Origin: CAMTWZ01 sp041749075
GTDB taxonomy: Bacteria > Bacteroidota > Rhodothermia > Balneolales > HLUCCA01
Reading direction: 5' to 3'
DNA: 64,000 nucleotides
Assembly (NCBI GenBank): GCA_041749075.1
Contig: JBGTBY010000020.1
Coordinates: 1-64,000 of the forward strand
This document shows positions 1 to 9,573 of this stretch, piece by piece; positions within the stretch are counted from its first letter, which is position 1, and each line of letters opens with the position of its first letter. The position numbers were made by a program, and so were the translations under genes. The notes below the pieces were generated by a model, which had not been told where the DNA came from, ran no database searches, and saw nothing but the letters and a program-made list of their open reading frames with translations.

Positions 1-1
1 A

Positions 2-142
2 GACCGCACTTGGAATTTTGCGGCCGGAGGATCGGTCAATTACCGATTGAGCAATGGAACCGGGTTGAGTGTGGGTTACGCCGCGCAAGACCACAAATGG
101 TTGGGATTGACCAACCGAATCTCCATGAAATTGAATTTCTAG
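2..142 (+). CDS. C-terminal end of an outer-membrane beta-barrel protein (PorV/PorQ-like?), cut by window start
   Basis: An open frame runs from base 2 to a TAG at 140-142 and gives 46 residues rich in alternating hydrophobic and polar positions, ending in Asn-Phe. A terminal Phe after alternating strands is typical of outer-membrane barrels. The pattern GTGLSVGYAAQDHKWLG followed by NRISMKLNF resembles the last two strands of PorV/PorQ (UPF0164-type) proteins, which serve the type IX secretion system. The next gene encodes a T9SS cargo protein, which would fit. Only the tail is visible, so the family assignment is tentative and another barrel family is possible. Confidence 0.5.
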   Translation, partial: DRTWNFAAGGSVNYRLSNGTGLSVGYAAQDHKWLGLTNRISMKLNF

Positions 143-200
143 TCGAATAGAAAAAAACAAAACGGGAAACCGTAAATAAAAAAACAAAAACGAGGAAAAC

Positions 201-3200
201 ATGAACAAGATGGTACAACACATCCTGCGTTCGTCCGCCAAACTGGCTTTGGGAGCACTTGTGCTCGCAGCGTCGTTCGGTTCGGCATTGGCGCAGACGA
301 CACCGACCATAGGAAATCACCTATGGAAGATTGATGCGGATACCCTAAACGCCCCTGGAAAATGGTTTACGAACGACAATAATACCCGTGGTATCGCTTA
401 CAATGCAGCCACTGGAAACTTGTTGGTCGTTAGCCGGACAGGTGGAATTAATATCCGAATCATCCGTGCTGCAACCGGTGCGGTGATTGGTCAATTGAAT
501 GTCGCCGGTATTACTGGTGGAACATTCCCAGCGAGTCTGATCGACATCACTCCACAAGGTCGCATTTTCGTCTCGAATCTTACATTGAATCCCACCACTG
601 GTCCGCTTAAGATCTATACATGGGAAAACGAAAGTGATACAACGGCTTCGGTCGCCTATCAAGGAAATGCCATGGGAACGGCACTCCGTTTCGGCGATTC
701 GTTCCGTATCGACTGGACGGATGGAGCCCGAAACCTTTATGTTGGTGGATCCGGTAACCCGAATCTGTTGAAGCTCACATTTGATCCAGTGACCGGAGTT
801 GCTACCGAAACCGCGGTATTCAATTTTGGCATCGCAAACAATGCGACACAACGTGCGGTACGTGGCATGTCTCCTATCGCAGGGCAAGACAGTCTTTGGA
901 TCAACGAGTATGAGTATACGTTGAAGAAGATCAGCACAGTCAATGGTGCGATTGGCACCGTTATCCCAGCTAGCGCTTTCCCAACTCGTGAAGCTCTTTG
1001 GGTCGACTATGCAAACTTTGATGGAACTCCTATCGCAGCTGTATTCCCTGCCAACCTCACAGCAGGTGGCCAATCGGCTTCTCTTGTGAACCTGTCGTCA
1101 GGGGCTGAGTTAGGATTTACGGCTGCCGGCGCACGTTCCAACGGCAACGGTGCTGGTGGTGCAATCATCGACGCTTCAAATAAAATGATGTACTTGCTTG
1201 CGACAAACAATCATATCGCAGCTTACGACATCAGTTCATTTGTTGGTGGTGCCGATTATGTGAACGTCAAGTTCACGGTAAACACCTCGACGATCCGTGA
1301 TACGGTTAAGACCACTGACTTGGTCCAAATCCGTGGCGTTGTGAACGATTCCGAGCGCAACAACTACTTCGGCCAAACGATCAACTGGGGATCGAGCTCC
1401 GTCGCATTGCAAAGTGCGGGTGGTGATTATTGGACCAGAACGTTGCGTCTTGCTCCTGGCGATGTGTTGAAATACAAAATCTATACCGCAAAACCTGGTG
1501 TGGATGGTATGGTAGATCATAGCACAGGTGGTTGGGAAGGTGGTGACGACAAGTTCTACACCGTACCTGCCGACGCTTCTGGCAACATCACCGTGCCAGT
1601 GATCTACTACAACCGCACAAATCCAGTTGCACATAACAAAGTGGATACCATCGCGGTTCGCTTCCGTGTGAACGTTGGGGCAGCATTTGCTACCGGCGAT
1701 ATAACCGAGTCCTCAATTGTGGGTGTACGTGGAGATGTACCACTCGATTGGGGTGTGACTGGACCGCTTCTTACCCGCGAACCATTGGTTGAAGGCAATC
1801 GCAACGTGTTCTATTCCGGAACCTTGTATGTGCCTAACACCTTGGCTGGTCGCAATTTCCAATACAAATATGTGGTTGAGAATGGCGCCACCGTACTATG
1901 GGATTCCGACCCGAACCGTCAAGGTCGTGTTGGTCAATCTGACACCACGTTGTACTTCGCATTCTTCCAAAATAATAGACCACCTTCACGCCCAGTTGTG
2001 AACGCTCTGGTTCAATTCTCTGTGAACGTTGGTGTATTGGAACAACTCGGTTACTTTAACCGTGCGGTTGGTGATTCGATCTTAGTCCGTGGTGGATTCA
2101 ACGGTTTCGGAACAGGTTCCAAAGCCGGATTCAATGCGGTTACAAACAGTTGGGTACGGAACGATAACATCACTGCGGAAGTGGGTTCCCAACAATCGTA
2201 CAAATACTTCATCCAATGGGATCCAAGCCGTTTTGTAGCAGACGGTCCGAATGAGATCAAGAATTTGATCCAAAATAACGGTTGGGAAGAGCCTGGTCAA
2301 TTCGGTGGTGGAGACCGTGTCTTCACGTTCGGTGCGAGCACAACCCAAGATGTTGGTGAAGATTTCTACAACAGTATCCCACCAGCTGGTGTGATCACTT
2401 CAACGACCAGTGGCAATACGACGATGCCGGTGACTTTCCGTGTGGATATGACACCAGCGTTGTCGTTCACGTCGCCTTTCAATCCTGCGACCGATAGTGT
2501 GTTCCTGTTCACAGAAACCACCTTCTTCGCATTGACCCAAGGCTTGCCAACAGGTGATGACATCACCGGCCGGTTGTTGAATTCTGGTGCTGAAATCCGT
2601 AATCGCATCATGTTCCGTCCAGTAGATGGTCAACCGAACATCTATGAATTGACGCTGAATGTGACACTTCCGACCGAGAACCATATCGGATTCACGATCG
2701 TGTATCGCGGTGGAAGCAATACGACTACCGTCCACACGGGTGGTGGAACCAGCGCTGGTCGCCGTTACTACCGCTACATCCGTCCGATTGATTTTGAAGA
2801 TCCAGAAAACATCGTATGGCCGGATAGCTACACATTAGCTACCGCCGTGTGGAAGAAGGAAAACCTCGACTTCGAAACACCGCTTTGCTATTGCGAAGAT
2901 GACGTGAGCGTAGATCGTACTGTAGTTGAATCGGCAACGGACTTCGTTCTGGCCCAGAACTATCCGAACCCGTTCAACCCATCGACCACGATTGCGTTCA
3001 ACTTGCCACAAACCAGCAATGCGACCTTGACCGTGTACAACGTTCTTGGTCAGCGTGTGGCTGTGTTGGTCAATGGCCAACTCAGCGCAGGTGCGCATAG
3101 TGTATCGTTCGACGCAAGCCGCTTGGCTTCCGGATTGTACATCTATGAACTCCGTGCTGGCAATTTCGTGCAGCAAAAACGCATGATGCTGATCAAATAA
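201..3200 (+). CDS. Secreted T9SS-sorted protein with starch-binding-like (E-set/CBM20-like) repeats, 999 aa
   Basis: ATG at 201 follows an A/G-rich ribosome site (acgaggaaaac). Residues 1-31 form a signal peptide with probable cleavage after ALA-31. Residues 32-350 look like a beta-propeller or DUF4623-like region. Four related beta-sandwich modules follow, beginning near residues 351, 481, 601 and 741, each opening with a V-x-F-x-V-(N/D) strand and, where visible, a CBM20/E-set-like pattern. From residue 914 there is a type-A T9SS C-terminal domain (QNYPNPFNPST) ending in the basic tail KRMMLIK. There is no glycosidase domain, so the protein probably binds polysaccharide at the cell surface, as SusE/SusF do, although it does not look homologous to them. 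It lies upstream of a LacI regulator and two GH13 enzymes, which supports a role in starch capture. The propeller and module names are inferred by eye. Confidence 0.75.
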   Translation: MNKMVQHILRSSAKLALGALVLAASFGSALAQTTPTIGNHLWKIDADTLNAPGKWFTNDNNTRGIAYNAATGNLLVVSRTGGINIRIIRAATGAVIGQLNVAGITGGTFPASLIDITPQGRIFVSNLTLNPTTGPLKIYTWENESDTTASVAYQGNAMGTALRFGDSFRIDWTDGARNLYVGGSGNPNLLKLTFDPVTGVATETAVFNFGIANNATQRAVRGMSPIAGQDSLWINEYEYTLKKISTVNGAIGTVIPASAFPTREALWVDYANFDGTPIAAVFPANLTAGGQSASLVNLSSGAELGFTAAGARSNGNGAGGAIIDASNKMMYLLATNNHIAAYDISSFVGGADYVNVKFTVNTSTIRDTVKTTDLVQIRGVVNDSERNNYFGQTINWGSSSVALQSAGGDYWTRTLRLAPGDVLKYKIYTAKPGVDGMVDHSTGGWEGGDDKFYTVPADASGNITVPVIYYNRTNPVAHNKVDTIAVRFRVNVGAAFATGDITESSIVGVRGDVPLDWGVTGPLLTREPLVEGNRNVFYSGTLYVPNTLAGRNFQYKYVVENGATVLWDSDPNRQGRVGQSDTTLYFAFFQNNRPPSRPVVNALVQFSVNVGVLEQLGYFNRAVGDSILVRGGFNGFGTGSKAGFNAVTNSWVRNDNITAEVGSQQSYKYFIQWDPSRFVADGPNEIKNLIQNNGWEEPGQFGGGDRVFTFGASTTQDVGEDFYNSIPPAGVITSTTSGNTTMPVTFRVDMTPALSFTSPFNPATDSVFLFTETTFFALTQGLPTGDDITGRLLNSGAEIRNRIMFRPVDGQPNIYELTLNVTLPTENHIGFTIVYRGGSNTTTVHTGGGTSAGRRYYRYIRPIDFEDPENIVWPDSYTLATAVWKKENLDFETPLCYCEDDVSVDRTVVESATDFVLAQNYPNPFNPSTTIAFNLPQTSNATLTVYNVLGQRVAVLVNGQLSAGAHSVSFDASRLASGLYIYELRAGNFVQQKRMMLIK

Positions 3201-3217
3201 TCGGCATCGATTCTCAG

Positions 3218-3255
3218 ATCGGGATTCCGCCTCGAGCGGAATCCCGATTCTTTTT
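3218..3255 (+). terminator. Rho-independent terminator after the starch-binding-like gene
   Basis: A 13-bp perfect stem (3218-3230 with 3236-3248) closes a 5-nt loop and is followed by TCTTTTT. It separates the large T9SS gene from the LacI-type regulator, so the regulator is probably transcribed from its own promoter or by read-through. Confidence 0.9.
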
Positions 3256-3276
3256 CCATCTCAAGATTCCATCATT

Positions 3277-4290
3277 TTGTCGGCAACGATCTACGATATA
3301 GCAAGGGAAGCAGGCGTCAGCATAGCGACGGTATCCCGAGTTTTGAACAACAGTCCAAGTGTTAGTCCCAAAACCCGCGACACTGTCATTGCCGTATCCG
3401 AACGACTCGGATACCACCCCGATGCCCTGGCTCAAGGCTTGGCCAAAAAACGGACTCGCCTCATCACCGCCATCGTTCCTGTACTGTCCAATCACTTCTT
3501 CATGGAAGTGCTCGCAGGCATGCAGGATAAGATCCAAGCCTACGATTACGATCTCAATATCTACAATGTGAAAGTAGGTCCCGGCCTGGAAGAACAGGTC
3601 GAGTATATGATGAAACGCGGAACCGCCGAAGGGTACGTGATCATCTCCATCCACCTGTCAGACGAATATGTGGCCCGCCTTAAACGGATGAATGTTCCCG
3701 TTGTGCTGATCGACGATTATCACGCGATGTTCGACTCCGTGAGTGTAGACAGCATCGAAGGGGCCTACATGGCCACCAAGTATCTCATCGAACAAGGTCA
3801 TTCCCGCATCGCGATGATCACCGCCAATCCGAGTTCCAAACCGGCCAACGACCGCACCCGCGGGTTCCGCCGAGCCTTGGAAGACATGGGGAGGATGGTA
3901 GATGATTCGCTCATCGTGACAGGGTCAGCAGACGATCGCGACGGCTTCACCGAACAAAACGGATACGAGGCGATGGTCAAACTACTCAAGAAACCTGTGC
4001 CTCCGGATGCCTGTTTTTGCTGTTCCGACATCCAAGCGCTGGGCGCGATCAAAGCCATGTCCGACCAAAACCAGCATATCCCGATCGTCGGTTTCGACGA
4101 CATCAAATTTTCCGAATTCATCGGATTGTCGACCATGAGCCAGCCCATGTATCATATGGGTTTCATGGCCATTGAAAAACTGATCCAGCGGATCGAGAAC
4201 CCCGGTACGGAAATCTCCCATACCGTCTTCTCTCCGAAACTCGTGATCCGAAATTCCGCCTTGGCACCCATCGCCACTGCCTTCTCTTAA
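3277..4290 (+). CDS. LacI-family transcriptional regulator (probable maltodextrin/starch regulator)
   Basis: 337 aa. The N-terminus MSATIYDIAREAGVSIATVS is the canonical LacI helix-turn-helix with the following hinge region. The rest is a periplasmic-binding-protein-like sensor domain with the usual pattern DDIKFSEF near the end. The start is a TTG at 3277; no ATG in frame would keep the conserved N-terminus, so TTG is preferred, although no strong ribosome site is visible. It is followed 17 nt later by a secreted GH13 amylase and then a neopullulanase-like enzyme, so control of alpha-glucan use is likely. The inducer and operator are unknown. Family membership is certain; the physiological target is inferred from context. 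Confidence 0.9.
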   Translation: MSATIYDIAREAGVSIATVSRVLNNSPSVSPKTRDTVIAVSERLGYHPDALAQGLAKKRTRLITAIVPVLSNHFFMEVLAGMQDKIQAYDYDLNIYNVKVGPGLEEQVEYMMKRGTAEGYVIISIHLSDEYVARLKRMNVPVVLIDDYHAMFDSVSVDSIEGAYMATKYLIEQGHSRIAMITANPSSKPANDRTRGFRRALEDMGRMVDDSLIVTGSADDRDGFTEQNGYEAMVKLLKKPVPPDACFCCSDIQALGAIKAMSDQNQHIPIVGFDDIKFSEFIGLSTMSQPMYHMGFMAIEKLIQRIENPGTEISHTVFSPKLVIRNSALAPIATAFS

Positions 4291-4307
4291 TCGAAACAGA
4301 AACAACT

Positions 4308-7238
4308 ATGTCTCATTTTTTTCTACGTGCGTTCGTTGCACTGACGCTCTTCACACCTGTTGCCGCTTTTGCGCAATTGATCTCCACCGTACCTGCGTTC
4401 CCGACATCCGAGGGAAGCGTGGTCATCACCTTCGACGCTACACAGGGTAATCGTGGTTTGGTTGGATTCACAGGTGATGTGTACGCCCACATCGGTGTGA
4501 TCACAAACTTAAGCACGAGTTCGTCCGATTGGAAATTTGTGGTTGCCGCATGGGGAGTGAACATACCCAAAGCCAAGTTGACCCGCATCGCCACCGATCG
4601 GTACACCCTGACCATCGACAATGTGCGCAGTTATTTCAATGTCCCAGCGAACCAACAGATTCTGAAATTGGCAATGGTGTTCCGCAGTGGAACCCAAGTT
4701 GCTGGAGCTTGGCGCGAAGGCAAAGCAACGGGTAATGCCGATATTTTCGTGGACTTGTACTCCGGTGGCGTGAATGTTCGATTGGTGCAACCATCCAATT
4801 CAGGTCCATACACACCCCTGTTTGTTGCGAATGCCGCGGAAATTCCCGTGTTTGGAGTGGCTTCAGCTGATGGTAGCCAAATCGTGACCTTGAAACTTGA
4901 ATCCGGTGGTGAAACCCTTCTATCGGTCGCGAACGATACCTTGCAAACCACGCTTACCGCGTCGACTCCCGGCAGAACAGACGTCCAACTGATCGCCATC
5001 GATGATTTGGGTCGTTCCGATACCACATCGTTTCATTATGTGACCACACCCCAGCCGGCCGCGATGCAACGTCCGGCACAGTTGAAAGATGGAATCACGT
5101 ACAGCGGAGGTGGTGACGCCACTCTTTCATTGTTCGCGCCATTTAAATCGCATGTGTACGTCATTGGCGACTTCAACGACTGGCAAGTGCAAGATGCGTA
5201 TCTAATGAACAAAGACGAATTGAAGGCCGATAGCGTCTGGTATTGGCTCACCATCACCGGACTCACCCCTGGCCAAGAATATGGCTTCCAATATCTAATA
5301 GATGGCACTCTTCGCGTGGCGGATCCTTATGTGACAAAAGTACTGGATCCATGGAACGACACCTTTATTTCATCTACCACTTATCCGAACCTGAAGCCCT
5401 ATCCGGTTGGAAAAACCTCGAACATCGTCGGTGTGCTAAACACGCAGCCGGAAACATACCAATGGCAAGTCACTGATTTCACCCCACCTTCCAAAAACAA
5501 ACTCGTGATCTATGAGTTGCTGGTGCGCGATTTTATTCAAGCAAGCAACTACCAAACCTTGCTCGACACCCTTGATTACTTAGAGAATCTCGGTATCAAT
5601 GCCATCGAATTCATGCCGATCAAAGAATTCGAAGGAAACCAAAGCTGGGGCTACAACCCGATGTTTTTCTTGGCGCTCGACAAAGCCTATGGCACACCGA
5701 ACGCCTTCAAGCGTTTTGTGGATGAAGCCCATTCACGCGGCATCGCCATCATCCTCGATCAAGTGTTGAACCACGCGTTCGGTTTGAATTCGATGGTGCG
5801 GATGTATTGGGATACAGCCAATAATCGTCCAGCTGCCAATTCACCCTATTTCAACCCGGTTGCCAAACATGATTTCAATGTGGGGTACGATTTCAACCAT
5901 GAAAGCAAGGCGACCCAATACTTCGTTGACCGTGTGAATCGCTACTGGATTGAAGAATACAAGATTGATGGATATCGCTTCGACTTGTCGAAGGGCTTCA
6001 CTCAAGTGAACACCTTAGGCAACACTGGCGCTTGGGGAAATCGCGATGCGTCGCGTATCGCTTTGCTCAAACGAATGGCCGACAAAATCTGGCAAGTGGA
6101 TTCCGATTCCTATGTCATCCTCGAGCATTTCGCAGCGAACAACGAGGAACAGGAATTGAGCGCACACGGCATGATGCTGTGGAACAACGTTACCCATACG
6201 TTCCAAGAAGCGTCGATGGGCTGGACGGCCAGTTCGGATTTTTCCTCTGTTTATTATGGCAATCGTGGATTCTCGCAGCCACATCTAGTGTCTTACATGG
6301 AAAGCCACGACGAGCAATGGATCATGCTGAAGAACAAGTTGTATGGAAACAGCACGAATGCCAATCATAACGTCAAGACGCTTGAAATCGGATTGCAACG
6401 CCAAAAACTGACAGGGGCATTCTTCCTTCCGACTCCCGGTCCACGCATGATCTGGCAATTCGGTGAACTCGGATATGGCGGTGGACCAAGCGAATGCCTC
6501 ATGGAAAGTGCCGATTGCACGAACAATGTCGGTCAGGTCGGACCCATCGTCGGTCGTGTGGATAACAAGCCCATCCGTTGGGAGTATCGCAACGATCCCA
6601 AACGCTACAATTTATATAAGACGTGGGCGGCGCTGAATCATCTGAAAACCGAGTTTCCTTCCTTCCATTCGCCAGCTACGTACACCCAGAGCATGGGTGG
6701 AGCGATCAAAAGCTATCGGATGACCCATAATGATTTCGATGTCTCCGTGATCGGCAATTTCGGTGTCACGGCAGCAACAACGAACATCACATTTTCCCGC
6801 ACAGGAGATTGGTTCGATTATTTCACCGGATCGACCCGCACCGTGCAAAGCACGACCGAATCCATCTTGCTGGAGCCCGGAGAATTCAGAATCTACACCA
6901 GCGCCTCACTTCCGACTCCGGAAGTTGGCATCACGACCGACATCGAAACGGATGAATCTCGTTCCGATCTCCCGACAGTCACCGCGCTCACAGGCAATTA
7001 TCCGAATCCGTTCAACCCGACAACAGAAATCAGATATCAGAAATCGGAAATCGGCCATATCCGACTATCCGTTTATGATCTGCTTGGACGGGAAGTCGCC
7101 GTTTTGGTGAACAGTGTCCAACCCGAAGGTCAGTATTCGGTCAGCTTCAACGCGATGAATTTGTCTTCGGGTGTGTATCTGATTCGGATGCAGGCCGGCG
7201 AGCAATCCTTCACCCGGAAGATGATGCTCGTTAAATGA
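4308..7238 (+). CDS. Secreted alpha-amylase family (GH13) enzyme with T9SS sorting domain, 976 aa
   Basis: The signal peptide ends near residue 22 (AAFAQ). An N-terminal beta-sandwich (about 25-230) and an E-set/CBM48-like module (about 255-350, with YVIGDFNDWQ) precede a GH13 (beta/alpha)8 barrel from about 395. The four GH13 regions are present: DQVLNH with D484, N488 and H489; GYRFDL with R557 and nucleophile D559; ILEHF with acid/base E606; ESHDEQ with D668. The C-terminus from about 897 is a type-A T9SS domain (NYPNPFNPTTE) ending KMMLVK. It should hydrolyse alpha-1,4 glucans outside the cell or on its surface. Exact specificity (amylase, pullulanase or branching-type) cannot be fixed by eye; the region III sequence ILEHF also occurs in branching/isoamylase-like members. 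Confidence 0.88.
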   Translation: MSHFFLRAFVALTLFTPVAAFAQLISTVPAFPTSEGSVVITFDATQGNRGLVGFTGDVYAHIGVITNLSTSSSDWKFVVAAWGVNIPKAKLTRIATDRYTLTIDNVRSYFNVPANQQILKLAMVFRSGTQVAGAWREGKATGNADIFVDLYSGGVNVRLVQPSNSGPYTPLFVANAAEIPVFGVASADGSQIVTLKLESGGETLLSVANDTLQTTLTASTPGRTDVQLIAIDDLGRSDTTSFHYVTTPQPAAMQRPAQLKDGITYSGGGDATLSLFAPFKSHVYVIGDFNDWQVQDAYLMNKDELKADSVWYWLTITGLTPGQEYGFQYLIDGTLRVADPYVTKVLDPWNDTFISSTTYPNLKPYPVGKTSNIVGVLNTQPETYQWQVTDFTPPSKNKLVIYELLVRDFIQASNYQTLLDTLDYLENLGINAIEFMPIKEFEGNQSWGYNPMFFLALDKAYGTPNAFKRFVDEAHSRGIAIILDQVLNHAFGLNSMVRMYWDTANNRPAANSPYFNPVAKHDFNVGYDFNHESKATQYFVDRVNRYWIEEYKIDGYRFDLSKGFTQVNTLGNTGAWGNRDASRIALLKRMADKIWQVDSDSYVILEHFAANNEEQELSAHGMMLWNNVTHTFQEASMGWTASSDFSSVYYGNRGFSQPHLVSYMESHDEQWIMLKNKLYGNSTNANHNVKTLEIGLQRQKLTGAFFLPTPGPRMIWQFGELGYGGGPSECLMESADCTNNVGQVGPIVGRVDNKPIRWEYRNDPKRYNLYKTWAALNHLKTEFPSFHSPATYTQSMGGAIKSYRMTHNDFDVSVIGNFGVTAATTNITFSRTGDWFDYFTGSTRTVQSTTESILLEPGEFRIYTSASLPTPEVGITTDIETDESRSDLPTVTALTGNYPNPFNPTTEIRYQKSEIGHIRLSVYDLLGREVAVLVNSVQPEGQYSVSFNAMNLSSGVYLIRMQAGEQSFTRKMMLVK

Positions 7239-7309
7239 CGTGGGACGTGGGACGCTAGACGTGGGACGGACAACCGAAACCGAAAACAGACAACTGAAAA
7301 CCGATAACC
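7236..7309. repeat. Degenerate heptad repeat filling the amylase/neopullulanase junction
   Basis: Starting at the amylase stop codon, the spacer can be cut into ten 7-nt units with no slippage: five of the type GACGTGG and five of the type AACCGAA. It ends four bases before the next ATG (7310). The TGA stop is the first three bases of the first heptad. One of several 7-nt-period spacers in the window. Confidence 0.8.
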
Positions 7310-9052
7310 ATGATTATCCTCATTTTCATTCTCAGCATCCTTCCCCCCGAATGGGCGAAGGATGCGGTTTGGTACCAGATCTTTCCTGAGCGGTTCCAAA
7401 ACGCCGATCCCAGTAACGACCCCACCCGCGAGCGCATCGGCGCTCCTGAGGGCTGGGAGGTCACTCCATGGACAAGTGATTGGTATGCCCGCGCCGACTG
7501 GGAGCAGAAGCGTGGCGCGCAGTTCCGCAGTTTCGCAACCACGCGTCGCTATGGCGGCGATTTGCAAGGCGTGATGGATAAACTCGATTATCTGGATTCA
7601 CTCGGCGTCACCGTCATTTACTTCAATCCGATCTTCGATGCCGTGTCGATGCACAAGTACGATGCCAGTTCCTATCATCACATCGACCGTCACTTCGGTC
7701 CCGATCCTGAAGGAGACTGGGCCATCATGCAAAGCGAGGATCCGTTGAATCCATCCACCTGGAAATGGACATCCGCAGATTCTCTGTTTTTGAACCTCAT
7801 CAAGGAAGCCAAGCAGCGCGACATTCGAATTGTCATCGATGGCGTCTTCAACCATACCGGACGCGATTTTTGGGCCTTTCGCGATCTTCTCGAAAACAAG
7901 CAGAATTCCCGCTTTGCGAACTGGTACGAGGGCGTTCAATTCACAGACACCTTGGCGGATGGATTCGATTACAAAGGATGGTGGGGTTACAAAGGACTTC
8001 CCGAGTTCAAAGAAGAGCGCGGAAATCTGATTCCGCCGATCCGCAAGCACATTTTCGATATCACACGTCGTTGGATGGATCCCAACGGGGATGGGGACCC
8101 ATCCGATGGCATCGCCGGCTGGAGATTGGATGTGGCCGAAGATGTGGGCATCGAATTCTGGCGCGATTGGCATAAGCATGTTCGATCCATCAATCCGAAT
8201 GCATTGACCATCGCCGAAACCTGGACCGACGCCGCTCAAACCTACATCGACGATGATCTGTTTGATGTGGTCATGAACTACCGTTTCGCGTATGCCGCAC
8301 ATGATTTTTTCATCACCCGCAAGCGTGACGCTCGCTCCTTGGATTTGCGTCTCGATACCTTGCGCAGCCAATTCTCGGATGTCGTGAATCTATCGATGCA
8401 GAACTTGTACGACACGCACGATACCGAACGGCTTGCCTCCATGATCGTGAACAACGACCGCACCTACAAAGAACGCAGCAAGATCGAAGACATCGACAAC
8501 ACGTATCTGGTCCGAAAACCGAATGCGGAAGAGAATGCCATCCTGAAACTCATGGCAACCTTCCAATTCACCTATGTCGGCGCGCCGATGGTGTATTATG
8601 GAACAGAAGCGGGGATGTGGGGGGCGGATGATCCCGACGACCGCAAACCGATGATTTGGCCCGATATGACGTTCGATGATGAAGTGAATCATCCGTTCTC
8701 GCGTCAGAGACCTCGCGATAAGGTCGCATTCGATGCCGATTTGCATTCCCACTACACGAAACTCGGTGCCGCTCGCAACGCGAATGCCGCTTTGCGAGGT
8801 GGTAATTTCCAAACTCTGATCGCGGAAGACGGGGGCGAGGTCTATGCCTACATGCGCCGTGCGGGTTCTCAATTCGCAATCGTGGTCTTGAACAATTCCA
8901 CCGAAGCCAGATCCGTACGTTTGGATATGAGCGTGATGCGGAACATGCCGAATGTGTATACCGATGCTATTTCCGGGGCGCAATTCCGCCGAGTTGGGAG
9001 CAGTCTGACGATTCCATTAGAATCGATGCAGGGTGTAGTCTTGGTTCCGTAA
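7310..9052 (+). CDS. GH13 neopullulanase/cyclomaltodextrinase-like enzyme
   Basis: 580 aa. Only a short hydrophobic N-terminus (MIILIFILSIL) precedes the catalytic domain, which starts DAVWYQIFPERF as in neopullulanases and SusA. GH13 regions: DGVFNH (D177), GWRLDV (nucleophile D274), IAETW (acid/base E303) and DTHDTER (D371). A C-terminal beta-sandwich follows. It probably cleaves maltodextrins or cyclodextrins in the periplasm after the T9SS amylase has made them, but the signal peptide is short and a cytoplasmic place cannot be excluded. It follows the amylase gene after a 71-nt spacer made wholly of heptad repeats. The ribosome site is weak. Confidence 0.88.
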   Translation: MIILIFILSILPPEWAKDAVWYQIFPERFQNADPSNDPTRERIGAPEGWEVTPWTSDWYARADWEQKRGAQFRSFATTRRYGGDLQGVMDKLDYLDSLGVTVIYFNPIFDAVSMHKYDASSYHHIDRHFGPDPEGDWAIMQSEDPLNPSTWKWTSADSLFLNLIKEAKQRDIRIVIDGVFNHTGRDFWAFRDLLENKQNSRFANWYEGVQFTDTLADGFDYKGWWGYKGLPEFKEERGNLIPPIRKHIFDITRRWMDPNGDGDPSDGIAGWRLDVAEDVGIEFWRDWHKHVRSINPNALTIAETWTDAAQTYIDDDLFDVVMNYRFAYAAHDFFITRKRDARSLDLRLDTLRSQFSDVVNLSMQNLYDTHDTERLASMIVNNDRTYKERSKIEDIDNTYLVRKPNAEENAILKLMATFQFTYVGAPMVYYGTEAGMWGADDPDDRKPMIWPDMTFDDEVNHPFSRQRPRDKVAFDADLHSHYTKLGAARNANAALRGGNFQTLIAEDGGEVYAYMRRAGSQFAIVVLNNSTEARSVRLDMSVMRNMPNVYTDAISGAQFRRVGSSLTIPLESMQGVVLVP

Positions 9053-9060
9053 CTTAAGGG

Positions 9061-9573
9061 ATGCGCCTGCATCCCCGATTGTTCAACCGGTTTCTTGTCA
9101 TCACAGCCATCGTTTCGGCTGTGGCGATTCTGTTCTTTGGCATTCGTTACCAAACGAATCAGGAATCCGCCCTGCGCGAACGTGTGGGCAACGGAGCCCA
9201 GTTTGTTCTGGAACCGATGCCATCGTTTGATGTGCCTGGAGATACGGTGCGGGTGATTGATTATGCGGGTCGATGGGTTCTGTTGCAGTTTTGGTCGACC
9301 TGGTCGCCACCATCTCTTGATGCGCTTCACTCATTGCCCCATCGGCCAGATCTTATTGTCATCGCCGCTCATGTGCGCGACGATTCCACCTCCGTCGCCG
9401 ATTATTTGCTCACCACGAGCTACGACCACCGTTTCGTGGCTGGAACCACGATTTTTCAAAAGTACGCGTTCACAGGTGTGCCTTCGTTTGTGATATTCGA
9501 TCCGAATGGCCGGCTTCACGCGCTGCATGTCGGTTTCGCAGACAGTGAAACGGTCGAATCCTATCTGCCATGA
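9061..9573 (+). CDS. Membrane-anchored TlpA/thioredoxin-fold protein lacking both active-site cysteines
   Basis: 170 aa with an N-terminal signal anchor (about residues 10-29) and a thioredoxin-like domain: WVLLQFWSTW, then PSFVIFDPNGR containing the cis-Pro region. In TlpA/ResA proteins the motif after FWATW is CPPC. Here it is WSPPS at 81-85, so both catalytic cysteines are serine. The protein therefore cannot be a dithiol oxidoreductase and may be a structural or binding relative. It starts 8 nt after the neopullulanase gene and overlaps pabC by 4 nt, so it is probably co-transcribed with both. No specific function is known. Confidence 0.75.
   Translation: MRLHPRLFNRFLVITAIVSAVAILFFGIRYQTNQESALRERVGNGAQFVLEPMPSFDVPGDTVRVIDYAGRWVLLQFWSTWSPPSLDALHSLPHRPDLIVIAAHVRDDSTSVADYLLTTSYDHRFVAGTTIFQKYAFTGVPSFVIFDPNGRLHALHVGFADSETVESYLP

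Noticed and set aside
165..200. LacI operator ACGG-GAAA-CCGT before the first full gene
   Set aside because: Arms are only 4 bp and there is no central CG as in LacI-family operators; no second copy was found before the amylase.
7598..8371. 257-codon antisense frame in the neopullulanase gene
   Set aside because: A shadow of the GH13 gene: no ribosome site and composition typical of a complement frame.
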